From Rutstroemia sp. NJR-2017a BVV2 (lineage: Eukaryota; Ascomycota; Leotiomycetes; Helotiales; Rutstroemiaceae), in the NCBI GenBank assembly GCA_002946415.1, contig NJPS01000024.1, positions 62,001 to 126,000 of the forward strand: DNA of 64,000 nt, written 5' to 3'. How positions within the stretch are numbered: position 1 is the first letter of the stretch; the number at the start of each line of letters is the position of its first letter. A program made the translations under genes and the position numbers. A model generated the notes under the pieces. That model had not been told where the DNA came from and made no database searches. It saw only the letters and a program-made list of their open reading frames with translations. Below, piece after piece: positions 22,481-35,016 of this stretch.

Positions 22481-24123
22481 GTTGATGTCGATCTCTCAAA
22501 TTTAATATGCGTGAGTATTTCCTGGCGGGTTGCGACGTGCTGCAACTCGTTGCAACGGTGCAAGATGGCTGGGTTGACTGAGCGAGTGTGGAATGTATTC
22601 AACAGCACCTTGAACACAGAGAAGTCGAGGGGCCAGCAGCCGTATCAAGCAAGAACAGAAAAGACGTTGCTAGAATACCGAGACATTTTCGCGATTACGG
22701 TGAAACAGGAAGCTACATATATAGAAATGTTCTCCACCTTGGGAGCAACGCTCCTGCGCTCCTATGGCCATCCGGTGGTCTATGGGGACGCGCGCTCACG
22801 AAGGCCGATATACGCCAAGCTAAGCTTTGGACGTTTGCGACCTGCCCCATGGGGCAGGGAAGGCCGACTTGATCTGTGCAGAATCTGCAAATCCATCCAT
22901 ACTGGCATACTGGCATACCAGCAGATAAATACTGTAAAATGACGAGCCAACTGTCCGAAGACAGCTTAGCGCCATCTGTTTAACTTGAAGCTCCGCCAAT
23001 TATTGGGATTCGCTTAAAAGCCGCTGTTTAACTTGAAGTACAAACAGCAGCCACGAGGAGAGTTCAATGGCTCTCATGCCAGCCATCGGCAGATGGAATC
23101 AACAGAAAAAAAAGCAAACCAAACGATCGGGATGAGGCGCCGATAGAGACAAAGCTCCGTGGAGCGGGGTGATTGTTGACCACTGAAGCAATTGGTGCGT
23201 TGAACATCCCTTACCATTTCAGGACTCCGCCTCCGGGAATCGCGACGAGCCAAGCTTCAGTCTTCCGTCTTCAGTCTCCCAGTAAACTGGTGATCGCCAG
23301 GTTCTATACAGTAGTACAGGCACCAGTGCAATCAGCGGCTTGTGCAAATGTTGAAATGCCGCTGATGGGCTCTTGGCTGGTCGACTAAGTGACTGTCAGT
23401 TGTTGGACGGAAGTCTGCAACCCCGTCCCCCATCTTTCAACGATGCAAGACGCACGTGGGAGGGCGTATGCAAGCCAGCTAAAGCATGCTTAAGTAAATC
23501 CGTGACCAGGAAAAAGTGGTTTTTGTCCATTGCGACATTACGCATCCGTATGCTGCTGCAAAATTCCGTCCACTGATGGCTGTGCATATTCCCGGAAGTG
23601 CACGTTCATGCTTTATTGGCACGCAAGGATAATTTCCATTCTGCACCTGGTGCCTTTTTCTTCACAGATAACCAGATTTCTTCACACGCTAAGATATGTC
23701 CGATGATACAGTACCTCGGTGAAATGTTGTGCAAAGTATGGAAGACTTTGCATGTTGATATGCTGCAGCATCTTCAAGATACAGTAATAAAGTCGCTAGT
23801 ATAGACAAGACTTTGCGTGTTAAGATCCTACTGCTTCTAGACGGATTTTACTTCACAATGTTTATGTTAACATACACTCAGAAGATGGGGAATCTCCAGA
23901 GAAAGTATAGAAGTATCCTTCCTTTTACAGCTCGTCACGTCTTAAACTACGACCCATCCTACCTGGAAAATCCAAAAACCCGAGATACCCGAGCATATAA
24001 AGTCCTAAGCACGCAATTAAGATTAAGAGATGTTTCCATATGCGAACACTATGTTACAAAGGCCATCGGCTAAACATTTTCCGCGTTGCCTCTTTTCGTT
24101 CCTAACACTAGCAAAAGAAACCA
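22481..24123. other. Gene-free interval with a short direct repeat
   Basis: 1.6 kb between PLB (5' side) and the PMT 3' end, with no ORF that resembles a protein family. A 15-bp sequence, CTGTTTAACTTGAAG, occurs at 22976-22990 and 23024-23038, 48 bp apart. Base composition from about 23.6 kb on is more A+T-rich than around neighbouring genes. Possibly old decayed sequence; nothing identifies an element. Confidence 0.4.
22976..23038. repeat. 15-bp direct repeat, 48-bp period, two copies
   Basis: CTGTTTAACTTGAAG at 22976-22990 and again at 23024-23038. No inverted ends or flanking duplication seen. Confidence 0.6.
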
Positions 24124-27100
24124 CTAAGCAGCCGTAGCCTCATTTCCTTCACTGGCAGGCTTGGCAGCACCACTGTCCGACTTCTCAATACTTTGCTCCT
24201 TGCTCTCATCCGCGCGCACCTCCTGTTGGTCCACGGGCTTGGCTTGAACATCAGGTTCTGCTTTACCTGCAGTTTGAGGATCGGCACCCTCGACGTCGGG
24301 ATGTGGAGGGGCAACACCAGCTGCTTCCCCTTCTGGAATATTAATTTCATTTCCTGCCGCATCTACCACTCGAGTTCTGGTCTCATATCTTGTTTTGAAG
24401 CTAACTTTCCCTTCAAGAGATTTGACCTGTTCAGGGTCAAGAAGATTGCCATCTTGATCTCTGTACTCAACCTTTTCCTCTCGAGAAATGATGCTTTGAC
24501 TTTGCACTGCAGGAGGCACAGATACCATCTCCGGTGGTGCGTCCGAAATGTTTTCTTGCTGTTTGAGCAGTTGCTGCTGGCCACCAGCAGCTTGTGCTGG
24601 AACTTCAGCTGCGTTGGTTGGAATCAATGGAGAATCTGTCTTGTGAACATCGGCGTTGGCGTTAACCGATTGGGTAGCGTATTGGGAGTACTAAAAATGT
24701 CAGTATTGTGATTAAGACAGTTCGAGAGCCTGTCTCCGCGGCGTGTATAAACTTACATCAGTCAGGAAAGTGTTGCAGTCCCAGTCCCATTTTTCAAACA
24801 GCTTGACCTTCTTACAAGCAGACTGTGTCCACGGGTTGCCGTAAGCCAATGGAGAGTAGAGGCCAAACACAACAATGCTAAGTGTTAGGAACACAACTGC
24901 ACCGAGTCTTCCAATCAATGGGCGTTCACGGAGACCAATACCAGGAATGCGAGCGGTGATGTAGTCGTATGTCTGGCACAACGCAATAATCGCGAAATAG
25001 AGTGCAGGGAAGTAATGGTGCAGGAAGAGCTGGCGTTGCATCAGGTAGAACGGGAAATAATGAAGCGCCCATCCAAGAACAGATGTTCCGATCTCGTAGT
25101 CGAAGCGCTTGAAGACCGGGTTATCATAGTCCCTGAAACCTCTTTGCCAACGAAGAACGGCGAGACCTTTGAAGGCCACGAATACCAGCACTGCAACTGT
25201 GGAGCTCCACCAGATAAGAGGGTTACCGATAAGGTAAATTTGGCGGTTGTCCTTACCCCAGAAATTGATTCCACGTCTGAGGATCGGCCAAGAGTCAGGT
25301 CGTGAATCCCAAGCGTGAGACTCGACAAGACCAGCATTGGTGTGCCACATGACCTTTTGGAGTTCCCAGAACTTGCCAAAGAAGCCGGGGTTTCTATAGT
25401 TGACTTTCTCTGCTTCCGCTCCTAGTTGAGGGTGTTCATTTTGTTCGATGTACCAGACACTGTTGGGAAGAGTTCCTCCCTTGGCACAAGTCACTTCCTG
25501 CTGCTCAGATGCCCATTCCGGTAATTTGACTTTGTGAGAGAACAAAACACAGCCTGTCATGATATGGACCAGCTTGAATTTAGTCTGAATAGTTCGCAGG
25601 CGATTCTTAGCTTCTTCTCCATCAGACATTTTCTTGATGATTTCCACCCGGAAGAAATCGTTTGCATCACCTTCGAATCCCTCGTAACCATAGGCGGAAA
25701 CCTCGTTCTGCCAATCGGCTTCGGTGACCGGAGGGCGTACGTCATGAGAATGGAGACGGCGATGTGTTGGAAGATGGTACAGCTTAACAATATCGCCATC
25801 CATGATATATTTCGGCGATTCAAGTGCATCCCAGGCTAACGATCCGTTGATTGGCTCTCCATTGATATCCAAGGGCTGAGTTTGATTTTCAAGCAACCAG
25901 ACGTTGTTCTCGTCCTTGTGGGGATACAAGGTAATTTGCTGTTGCTTACTACCGGTCGGATACATGAGATTGTGAGAGTGTAAGTATCCACCCTGAGTGT
26001 TGTGATGCCTAATGCTGACCCTGCTACCGAAAGCAACATCCACTGGCACATCTTGCATGGACTTTGAATTGAGGGTAGCTTGGAACTCAGAGCTCATGAA
26101 TCCGTCACCGTCTCCGGGGTTAACTAGACATAGGAAATGGATTCCGAACATGGCCAAGTAGAAGGTGAAAGGAATAATGATAAGGCAGAACAGCCGCGCA
26201 ACGAAATGCTTAGCGAATAGACGCTACAATGATCAGCAAATGTGTTTCCTCTACAAATCTAGGGGAACCTACAGGTGTGACTGTCTTCGCATCTCCAAGT
26301 AAAACCCATAATTGCACAAGAGTAAGACTTCCTACCCAGGCAATGGTGAAAAGCCCAACCCACTTAACACTAGCCGTTGCGCCCAACCCAAGACCAGTCA
26401 TAGTCAACCAAAACCACCAGCTCAACTGGAATGCTTTCGTAGGACCTTGTTCGTGTTGATTCGTGAAAGATGTGAATGCAAGTGCAGTGAATGCCGTCAT
26501 AATCATAAGCGGAGAGTCGAGCAAGATCAGTCGTGCTTGCGTCAGTAATCCGTTTTCTGCAAAGTATTAGATTGGAACCACCATATCAAACGCAGTGGCC
26601 TACCAAAGACGATCAATCCCGCTCCCATAGCAGATGTCATGGTTCTACAACCAGCAGCCTTCAAAGTCAAAAACATAGTGGGAACAAGGAGGATTCCGCA
26701 GATAGCGGGCACCAATCTCATAGCAACGTATGGTACGCCAGGTTCGAGGTAATCTTTTCCAATATCCTTGAAGTCAAATTCTCCGTCGAATCCAGCCAAG
26801 AATCCAGCAAGTGTAATGAGAAGTTTCGCAAGAGGGGGGTGCACATCCATAAAGAATTTGCCCTTTATGTATTTCGAAGCAAAGCCACCGAAGCTAGAAG
26901 AACAATTGTAAGTGCATGGTCTCTAAGCTGTCTAGCCAAGGTAGTAGAGGCTTACTGGACTTCATCGAATACTACACTGCTGGGCTGGTATATCCTGAAG
27001 AGTCTGACGACAGCGCCCAACAACGTCAGGACGATCATGACCTGATAGTCGGACCCAGGAAGGAGGAAAACATCTTGATCTTTAACTCCCTCAGAAGTAT

Positions 27101-27176
27101 AGTCGGTGGGCTTCTTGGTCGAGACTTTCTTCGAGTCTTTAGACTCTGCGTGCACGGATTTTCCAGAACGTGCCAT
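24124..27176 (-). CDS. PMT2: Dolichyl-phosphate-mannose protein O-mannosyltransferase, PMT2 family
   Basis: Five exons: 27176..26956, 26893..26604, 26556..26273, 26223..24757 and 24690..24124, giving about 942 residues. ER multi-pass membrane enzyme that transfers mannose from dolichyl-phosphate to Ser/Thr of secretory proteins. The first luminal loop carries the invariant Asp-Glu: SVVFDEVHFGGFASKYIKG, the H created across the first splice junction. A substrate motif HPPLAKLL follows. The central luminal part holds MIR repeats (SIRHHNTQGGYLHSH, YIMDGDIVKLYHLPTHRRLHSH, VHIMTGCVLFSHKVKLPEWA), then the C-terminal membrane segments (LIWWSSTVAVLVFVAF, LHHYFPALYFAIIALC, GAVVFLTLSIVVFGLYS). The last exon adds a 189-residue hydrophilic tail (EEKVEYRDQDGNLLDPEQVK) after the catalytic domain, a feature I associate with filamentous-fungal PMT2 proteins. 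Confidence 0.95.
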
Positions 27177-28069
27177 AGTAGTGGTAATCAGACGAAATGG
27201 AGGAGGGCTGCAATATTATAGAGCTTCAAAGAGCCCGCGCTTCCTCCTTGATTGTGAAACCAGCAAGCACCAAACCAATCCCAATGCTCAAGAGAAAGTA
27301 GAGAAAAGAAGAGGTAATGAACGATTAAATGTGCGGCATTGATGTTGGAGGACAAGTCGCCTGTTGAGAGTGTGTAAGGGGGAGCTTTTTTTTGAAGCCA
27401 GGTATCGTTTAAGCTACAAGCAGAGCCATACACTGACGCGAACACGCAGCCTTTTCTATTAATAACATCATAATCAATCGACCTAACTTACTCCTTCAGC
27501 CTCAGCCTTCTCTGAACCAATTGATTGACCATCCCTTCGTAAATGCATATTGAAGTTTTATTTCTTCTCAGGCTACATGAAATACGCAGACTTACTCGAC
27601 TGAAATCAAAAACGATCTGTCAACGTTTTCGCAGAAAATCTAAAACATGGAACCACAATGTACCATTAAGTTTGGACCTTGGTGCGCACCTAGCAATATA
27701 TTTCTGGCCATAGCCAATTCTTACATTTTTTGCGATCGTTCTGAGGTCATGTCAAAGGTAATTCGGCCATGGCTACTGTACTAAAAAATTGTTGTAAAAA
27801 CTTCACTGGCTGTATGGCGTATTTGTCTGTGTAGACGGTGATTCTTGGAGCGTTCGAAACCCTGGAAGAAAGTGTCTAGTCGGTCAATATCTGAATAGAA
27901 TCCGTAGAGCACTTTCTTCAAGATGAGCTCAAGACTTTGGGTTCCCATGGCTAAGGAGAAGAAGAATTGACGGATGAATATTCTTCCCATCTACCTAAGT
28001 ATGTACAACGTAAGGTGCGCAGCTCTCCTCTTCTAATAATCCCACGGCCCAGCGCCCAACTCCTCTTTC
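27177..28069. other. Intergenic: PMT promoter and 3' side of the small membrane protein gene
   Basis: About 890 bp; short unsupported ORFs only. Upstream of PMT by position. Confidence 0.4.
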
Positions 28070-28743
28070 CTAGTAACCATCCTTGCCCCATTTGTTGTAC
28101 TTCTCGTGTAGTTCCTAAGAAATTATGCATCAGTACTGGATTGTACAATTCCTGGGTCCCACAAGCTCATGATTTTGTCTTTGTTCCTCATCTTAAGCGC
28201 GAGAATCTCGATAGTGCCACATACCTTGGGCAAGTTAACGTTGGGAACGATAACGCTGTGCAATGCACTTGGGGCGTCCTTGGGTGGGTTTCTTGGGTCA
28301 CCAGCTGGGTGATACTGGTACTTGAAATCTTGTCGAGCAGCGTCACCCTCGGTGCTAGTTGTCTGCCATGGCATGCTGCCAGGAGCAACGTTCACCCTGG
28401 CCTCAGAGGTTGCGGATGTGGGCTTGCTACCTATTTCAGACAGTCAATTCGAGCTCCTCCAAGAGTTTGGACCGTGGAATAACCTTACCGAAGTACCAGC
28501 CTGCAAGACCGAAAGCTCCCGCCATGACACCCATGAGAACCTAGATGCTGCGTTAGCAAGAAATTCTCCAACTCTCCAATTCCCATTTGCCGGAGAAGAT
28601 AATCACTCCAGCGGGGTAGGTCGATTGCTCACGTAGAGTTCCGGATCTCTCTTCGCGCCCTTGTTCAGGACATGGCTATCGGCGGACTTTGCGGCACCCT
28701 TTGCTGCCTGCACGGCGACTCTTCCAGCTGCTTGTGCGGACAT
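28070..28743 (-). CDS. Small single-pass membrane protein, probably mitochondrial, function unknown
   Basis: Four exons: 28743..28633, 28540..28489, 28430..28225 and 28114..28070, giving 137 residues. Start MSAQAAGRVAVQAAKGAAKS is Ala/Lys/Arg-rich and amphipathic, like a mitochondrial presequence. Then comes RDPELYVLMGVMAGAFGLAGWYFGSKP, one membrane segment preceded by a short acidic-basic motif. The remaining 80 residues are soluble (MPWQTTSTEGDAARQDFKYQYHPAGDP.., ending ELHEKYNKWGKDGY). The NPEL/DPEL-plus-TM pattern recalls the B12D/MLRQ (NDUFA4-like) family, but I do not recognise it firmly. All four exon joins keep frame with good splice sites, so the gene is real. Divergent from the DHHC gene. 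Confidence 0.75.
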
Positions 28744-29597
28744 TGTATAGGTTTAAAGTAATTACTGTTGTAGGTTGTTGTGCAATAACGGACTTCTCGA
28801 AGTGGTTCGATGTGGATTCAAACGTTCGTACAGCAGGAAATGACGGACCGGCGTGGGATTATGTCATCATGTTACATCACGTGGTTACATTTCCCACTAC
28901 AGATTGCCGCAGGCCTGGTAGGAGACCTCTCTTAAGGTTCTCTGTTGGTACTATTGTGCACCTTGTCCGGAAATCCCGTGCCTGCCCTCGTTTCTATTCT
29001 CGTAGTATCGTGCTGTTCATAGATAGAACATTCTGATTCCATCCGTGCAATCTGAATCTCAAGCATTGACGATATCCACACATCTCATTTCCGCGTCTTC
29101 AGCAGACAGAAAACCGTATAGGACGTTGGACGCTCGGGCCCCTCGGCCCCTTTGCAGGACGGCAGGACCTGAATTGAAAGTAACATGACGGAGGAGAAGC
29201 GCAACCACAACCTGGGATAAACTCAACCACCCCGTGCATCTGGAGAGGGAAGAGAATTTCTTCAACATTATCGACCATACCTACTAATAATTACTCTTCA
29301 CTTCCGCATCTCGGAGTATCCGCTCCGCTATGTAACGTGTTGAACCAATTCTAATCTCAAGCTCAAACAATTCTCACACTCATTTATTCCTATTTCACTC
29401 TACTTCTTTCACTGCGTTTTGAGACACACCTTCTCACAGACTTTCCTTCTTCCTCAACACGACCCCAGCTACTTAATAAGTAATTTTCAAAGCGCGTCCA
29501 CGAACTCTACACTCGACCCTTCACGATTGTTTGAACAAAAACTGGTGGTGATGCAATGAAAAGGAAGACATAACACTGCAGCGAACTACGATTAAAA
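28744..29597. promoter_or_regulatory. Divergent promoter region, small membrane protein / DHHC palmitoyltransferase
   Basis: 854 bp between divergent ATGs. The DHHC-side leader (29340-29597) is C/T-rich with CTTCTTTCAC-type tracts, as in fungal transcription start regions. No ORF supported. Confidence 0.45.
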
Positions 29598-31652
29598 ATG
29601 GCTTCTCGGGACGCCTCTTCATCCAATTTTCTACATTCCACAAATACCGATCAGTCCACATTCCCAAATCCACATCTTGCGCCTTCCGACATAGGTGATG
29701 GAGTTAGTGTTTTGTCGTCGCGCATGACAGATATCGCATCAGAAGATGGAGAAAATACCGGATCTCTTTCCAATCCAATCTCGCAGAGCCGTCGACAGAG
29801 TCATCGCCAGAGTTATCAAACTGCAGATGGCACTTCAAGGCCAGGAACAGGTGTTACCGGAGTCACGGCTGTATCATCGAGGGGGACATTCGGACAGGCG
29901 GCGGCATCGATGCGAAAGGGCTACACTCCCGGCACAATAGCCCAACGGGGGAGCAATGGAGGCCAACCCCCAAATGCTACTACCAGAACCCATGTACCTT
30001 CTCTCACATCGCAAGCATTTTTTCGGCCCATGAGTTCTCAGAGATTACAAGCGCAACGTGGAGGAAGTCGGACACCAACAGTAGTTCAGCAAGGATATGG
30101 CGAAGATGGGTCGTTGGATGGGGGCAGCATAAGGCAGAGCGTCAATTCGAACATAACTATTCCACAACAAACCGTGCGCGAAGATGCGGATATGCCTGCA
30201 CCGCCATCTCGAGGGACGGAAATAACGGAACTTGGAACAGTAGACAGAGGTACGGCAAATACAAGCCCTACACATGGTCATGCAGCTGGGAGTTTTACCG
30301 ATAGCGTTCGCCCACTTCAGCGGGGTCCAGCCAATACGAAAGGGCTGAGTCTGAATATCGACAAAACCTACAAAAACGGATCTTCCACACCCAAATCTCC
30401 AAGATCCTTTCATTCGAACTTTTTGATGCCGACGAGGAATGATGGCCCAGCTGGAAGTCCGAGCTCTCACCGAAGTAACCATGGCAGGGAAAAACTGTCA
30501 TCAGTTGCCTCTTCGCCAGGAATGACACCAACAGATGCACAGAAGAAAGCCATGCAGGTACAGAACCTTGGTAAAAACCACCAATACTTCACTGGTAATA
30601 CAGTCTTCTGCTGGGGCGGTAGGCTGCAGAACACTCGACACAAGCCTATCAACATTGCTACGGGTTTGCTGGTACTTGTCCCATCAATGCTGTTTTTTGT
30701 TTTTTCAGCTCCTTGGTTATGGCATCACATTTCGCCAGCAGTACCTATTCTGTACGGTTACATCTTTTACATTTGCATGACTTCTTTTATACATGCTTCT
30801 GTTTCCGATCCGGGTGTAAGTTCATGCAACTTCCTTCCGCCGCCGGGAAACTAACACTTTTAGATCTTACCTAGAAACCTGCACCCAATGCCCCCTCCAG
30901 ATGAAAACGAAGATCCACTTCGACTTGCCCCACCACAGAACGATTGGACCATGATCAAGTCGGCTCAGTCAGCTACAGCTGCTATGGAGGTGCCCACAAA
31001 ATACTGCAAGACATGCAATATATGGCGTCCCCCTAGAGGCCATCACTGTCGTGTTTGTGACAACTGCATCGAAACCCAGGATCATCATTGCGTCTGGCTA
31101 AACAACTGTGTGGGTCGTCGAAACTACCGCTACTTCTTTACGTTTGTGACCTCTGGTACCTTGCTCGGCATGTATCTTGTTGGAGCAAGTATCGCCCAGA
31201 TCATCGTATATGGCCACCAACAGCACATCTCGTTCGGCGCATCCATCAGTCATTGGCGAGTTCCATTCGCTATGTTCATCTACGGTCTTCTCGCAGCCCC
31301 ATATCCCGGTGCACTAATGGTCTACCATTTCTTCCTCATGGGCCGGGGAGAAACCACAAGAGAGTACCTCAACTCCCACAAATTCATCAAGAAAGACCGA
31401 CATCGTCCCTTCACCCAGGGTAGCTTCATCAGTAACTGGATTACTGTCCTCTGTCGCCCACGCCCACCTACCTACCTCAACTTCAAACGCAAGTATGAAG
31501 AAGGTGATCAAAGATTCGGCGAACGCCGAGGAAAACGTACGGCCCCTCTCGTGAAAGACGTCCAAGATGGAGGTGCGGCTATGGAAATGCACGATGTGTC
31601 TACCACGCAACAAGGATTCCAAGGTCCTACTGCCCTAGGAAGAACAGCGTGA
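29598..31652 (+). CDS. DHHC palmitoyltransferase, Erf2 type
   Basis: Two exons, 29598..30815 and 30864..31652 (48-bp intron), 668 residues. The first 300 residues are Ser/Thr/Gly-rich and disordered. Four membrane segments follow: INIATGLLVLVPSMLFFVF, VPILYGYIFYICMTSFIHA, then FFTFVTSGTLLGMYLVGAS and VPFAMFIYGLLAAPYPGAL after the catalytic loop. The cysteine-rich DHHC domain reads KYCKTCNIWRPPRGHHCRVC then DHHCVWLNNCVGRRNY, with DHHC at 479-482. A TTRE motif (GRGETTREYLN) after the last membrane segment is also typical. In yeast, Erf2 with Shr5 palmitoylates Ras at the ER; that role is inferred by similarity. The long N-terminal extension is normal for filamentous fungi. Confidence 0.94.
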
Positions 31653-32040
31653 GTAAGGAAAATGAAAATCAAGGCGAAACGAATTTTATGTCGCGCAAAT
31701 CAACTGTTACTTTAGATACCTCCATGTTTGCTTTTACCATCTCAGTCGCCGCTAGAAACAAAAAGATGCCATTCTGTATTTATTATTGTACGAACTTACC
31801 TTTTACTCTTACTCCCTTTAGTTGGTTTTTTGGTTTCTGGGTCGCTTGTTTTGGAAATACTTGGAAGGAGGGAGGGTTCGGTGGATTATATATACCTAGT
31901 TTAGTTACATGGGCATCTTGGCCTGGAGCCGGATAGCCTGCGGGAATGGCAAGGGGGGAGTTTTATACGGTGTTGTAATACATAGGGAAAGAAGGGGATG
32001 AAAGGGGGAAGAGAGACTCTTTTGGTGGGCTGTGGTGTGC

Positions 32041-32070
32041 GGTGCTGTGCGGTGCTGTGCGGTGCTGTGC
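32041..32070. repeat. 10-bp tandem repeat (GGTGCTGTGC)x3
   Basis: Three perfect copies, with further partial TGTGC copies on each side. Confidence 0.85.
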
Positions 32071-32785
32071 TGTGCTTTGGCTCTCTTAGATGGGCGGACC
32101 GTGATCGATCGGTGGACGAGACGGCGCGTGTATGTACAAAGATTTTAAAGATGCCTTGATGAATATACACCAGCCCATTTTTGGCCTCTTCAGGATAAAG
32201 ATTGTTTTTGTTTGTGGAAGTGCAGTCTATGATGTGATGTGGGTGAGAGTGTTTGGACCAGAGGCGTGGATGTAAGATGCTGATGTTCATGTTAATGTTG
32301 CATCAAATCAGATCCCCGACGAGAGTAAACGTCACAGCGAGAGAGATACATTCATTCATTGCCGACTTTTCTCAATCTTGTCCAGTTGTCTGCCTACTCC
32401 GCGGTGAGATGAAGATGGAAAAGATAGCAAGGCGGGTAGTGTAGGTATAGGTATAAGTAATAATAGCACATGCCACGTTCCAACTCGTATAACTAGCCAG
32501 CCAGCTATCAACCTGGTGATGTTGTTTCCATGTCGTGCTACCTAGTTTACCTGCCCACAGCCAGGTAAAGCAACTAACTACACATACCCACGACGATCTC
32601 CTTGCTAAAAGTAGAAATCCCAAGCCCTTTCTCCTCTGCATATATAGCATACCTAGAATAAAATAAAACGTTACATCTGCATCTTCCTCCTCTCCATCTC
32701 CATCTGCAGGCCAAACCGTCAACCCCGCATGCATACATCCATACCTGCATCCGTCCGTACCTGCATACCGGCTGGTCCGGTGAGA

Positions 32786-32820
32786 TATCATATCATATCG
32801 TATCGTATCGTATCGTATCG
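32786..32820. repeat. 5-bp tandem repeat (TATCA)2(TATCG)5
   Basis: Seven contiguous pentamers. The same TATCG unit reappears at 33044-33060. Confidence 0.9.
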
Positions 32821-33043
32821 TATTTATCGGAGAAAAAATGACTGTCGCTTCACTTCACTTATTCGAGCAGGCGGATGCGGAGTTTTCCCTCCCGATACGA
32901 CCCAAGGTGTGGAAATGCGGGAGTGCCCGTCCGGCTCAGGGGGGGAGGGGGTTCGGAAACGGCATATGCTGGTAGGAAGGAGGGCTTTTTTTCAAACTTA
33001 CTGTACATAGATAGGTAGTGTGATTCTGCTTCTTTACGTGCGC

Positions 33044-33115
33044 ATCGTATCGTATCGTATGGCCGAATTGTATTGCAGCTTACTGTACCGTACGGTGCGG
33101 TGCGGTGCGGTGCGG
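33044..33115. repeat. Pentamer arrays (ATCGT)n and (GGTGC)4
   Basis: ATCGTATCGTATCGTAT at 33044-33060, then GGTGC repeated four times from 33094. A GTGCAGTGCAGTGCAG array follows near 33170. Confidence 0.8.
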
Positions 33116-33876
33116 CGTGATGTGTCGGCTTTGCCATATATATATATCCATCCATACAAGCATCGTGGGGTGCAGTGCAGTGCAGCGCGTGTATAAGGCT
33201 GGACATGGACATGCGATTGGGAGGGAATGAGATTGCAGGTTTGAGATCCTCTGGGTCGTGTCGGGCCTTTATTCTTTTTGCGGTAAATGCTTTGGGAGGT
33301 GCAGGTACGAGCGTGGTGGTGATGAGGTGAGATGAGATAGATGGAGGGCTATGTTTAGATGTGCGGATCTGTGATATGGGAGGGTGGAAAAGGGGGAAGA
33401 GAGAGAGAGTGTGTGTGAGTGAGTGATAGAAAGCGGATGCGGTTGCAGATGCGGGATTGTGGAGGTGGAGGTAGGATTGGGTAGGGTTTGGGTCTATTAT
33501 TGTTTGTGATGATGACTTAAGTAATAATGAAGATGACGATGAGTGTTTTGTGGTGGTGAGGATAAGGTCTATAATTATTTTTTCCTCTGCCAAAGCAAGG
33601 ACGCAACAGGAGGGGATCTTTTGTTTGCATGTGCCCGGCTGGACGTTACATTACATTGGGTTGCGCGTCCGAGGTCCCAGTGCCCGCCCAATTCCTCGGT
33701 GTGCAAATGGAAACGAGAGATAGAATCTTGGCTGTTGGCGCCTCGAAGTCGGCAAAGTCCCAAGACCTGTCTGTGTGTATGTAGTATTGGGTTGCGAAGT
33801 GCGAATTGCGAATTGGGAGGATGAGTCAAAAGGTGAAGGAAGTCAAAAACCCAAAAATGAGGCTGCACCACACAAG

Positions 33877-33937
33877 CAGGCAGACAGGCGGACAGGCAGA
33901 CAGGCAGACAGACAGATAGACAGACCGACAGGCAGCA
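33877..33937. repeat. CAGR tetranucleotide tract (CAGG/CAGA)n
   Basis: About 60 bp of CAGGCAGACAGGCGGACAGG-type units, slightly degenerate. Confidence 0.85.
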
Positions 33938-34632
33938 GAGGCAAGAATACGAATCAGTCATTCATTATTGGATTTCACAGAAAGCACAGTACAAAGTCAA
34001 GTAATTGTAGTTTATAGATGAGTATCATTAGGTTGGTCTATAGCTCATCCAAAAAGGAAAGGGAAAAACTACCCAATTAGGCAGTTGATCTCTACTACAA
34101 GTACAGTACAAAAATCAAATATTCCTTTCCCAGTTTCCCGTGTCCCATGTCCCAGTGATCCGTTCCTATTCCCATTTTCCCCGTGCCGACCGATAAAAAA
34201 CAAAAGAAAAGGGTTCCCAAGCTTTGCGCTCCGCTGTCTATGCATCAATTCCCGTTCGTGATTAAAAAGCAAACAAGCAAATAAAGAAATCCTCCCATTT
34301 TGGAGTGCCCGCGAGAGCAAACATGTAAGTGTAGTGTCGCCATGTAGTGTAATGTGATGCGCAAGGAAAATTAAAGAAAATCAGATAGCCGGTGTAACGG
34401 TTCGGTGCCCTTTTTGCTCCCCAGATTAGAACAGGTAAAAACAAAACAAATGAAAAACGTTGATACATTTCGTTTCCGCGCTCCACGAGTCTCGATTCGG
34501 TAGGAACCCGAACGAGGCTTTGGTTCACGCCCATCTTTTTGGTCGTTGTCGTATGAATTGATGATTCATACTGGCGGAATCCCCCAGGGTTGCTGAAATG
34601 CAAGTGCCGGTAGGATTTGATGGGTTGTTGAA

Positions 34633-34650
34633 GGATGGATGGATGGATGG
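34633..34650. repeat. (GGAT)n microsatellite
   Basis: GGATGGATGGATGGATGG, four and a half units. Confidence 0.85.
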
Positions 34651-35016
34651 ACAGATAACGATTGGGGGCCCAAAGTCAACCTGAAACCACCAAGGTTAAT
34701 CATCGCAGAAATTACATTTGCCGTCGTACATGATCTCGAGCAAACAAAAGATACTGCGATGACTTGGTGGAATGGACGACAGTGGAATTGGGTTGTAAGG
34801 GTAAGGCAACCGTGAAGGCTGAACGTTCGATGATGATGCTGATGCTGCGCTGAGCCACTTTGAAAGGGGGTTTGTGCTTGGTGACCCGAGGTTTGTCGCT
34901 CGTGTGCTGCGCATTCTGCGAGATTCGAATAGCTGAATTCGTGCCGGGCTGAAAAAAAGTGTCTGAAAATTGTCGACGTCTGAAGTAGATTTTTTTGGGT
35001 TTGTGTGTATTTCCAT

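Larger units (their letters stand above)
31653..34695. other. Start of the gene-poor, repeat-rich block
   Basis: About 3 kb with no recognisable protein gene on either strand. It begins with the 3' UTR of the DHHC gene and then has at least five short-unit tandem arrays, listed separately. Long open frames here run through the repeats and are not convincing. Confidence 0.5.

Noticed and set aside
22481..24123. Transposon remnant between PLB and PMT
   Set aside because: No terminal inverted repeats, target duplication or transposase/reverse-transcriptase frame found by reading; kept only as a low-interest gap.
32859..33593. 244-codon minus-strand ORF
   Set aside because: Most of its length is translated microsatellite and homopolymer-rich sequence (His/Thr/Ser runs), and it has no splice support.
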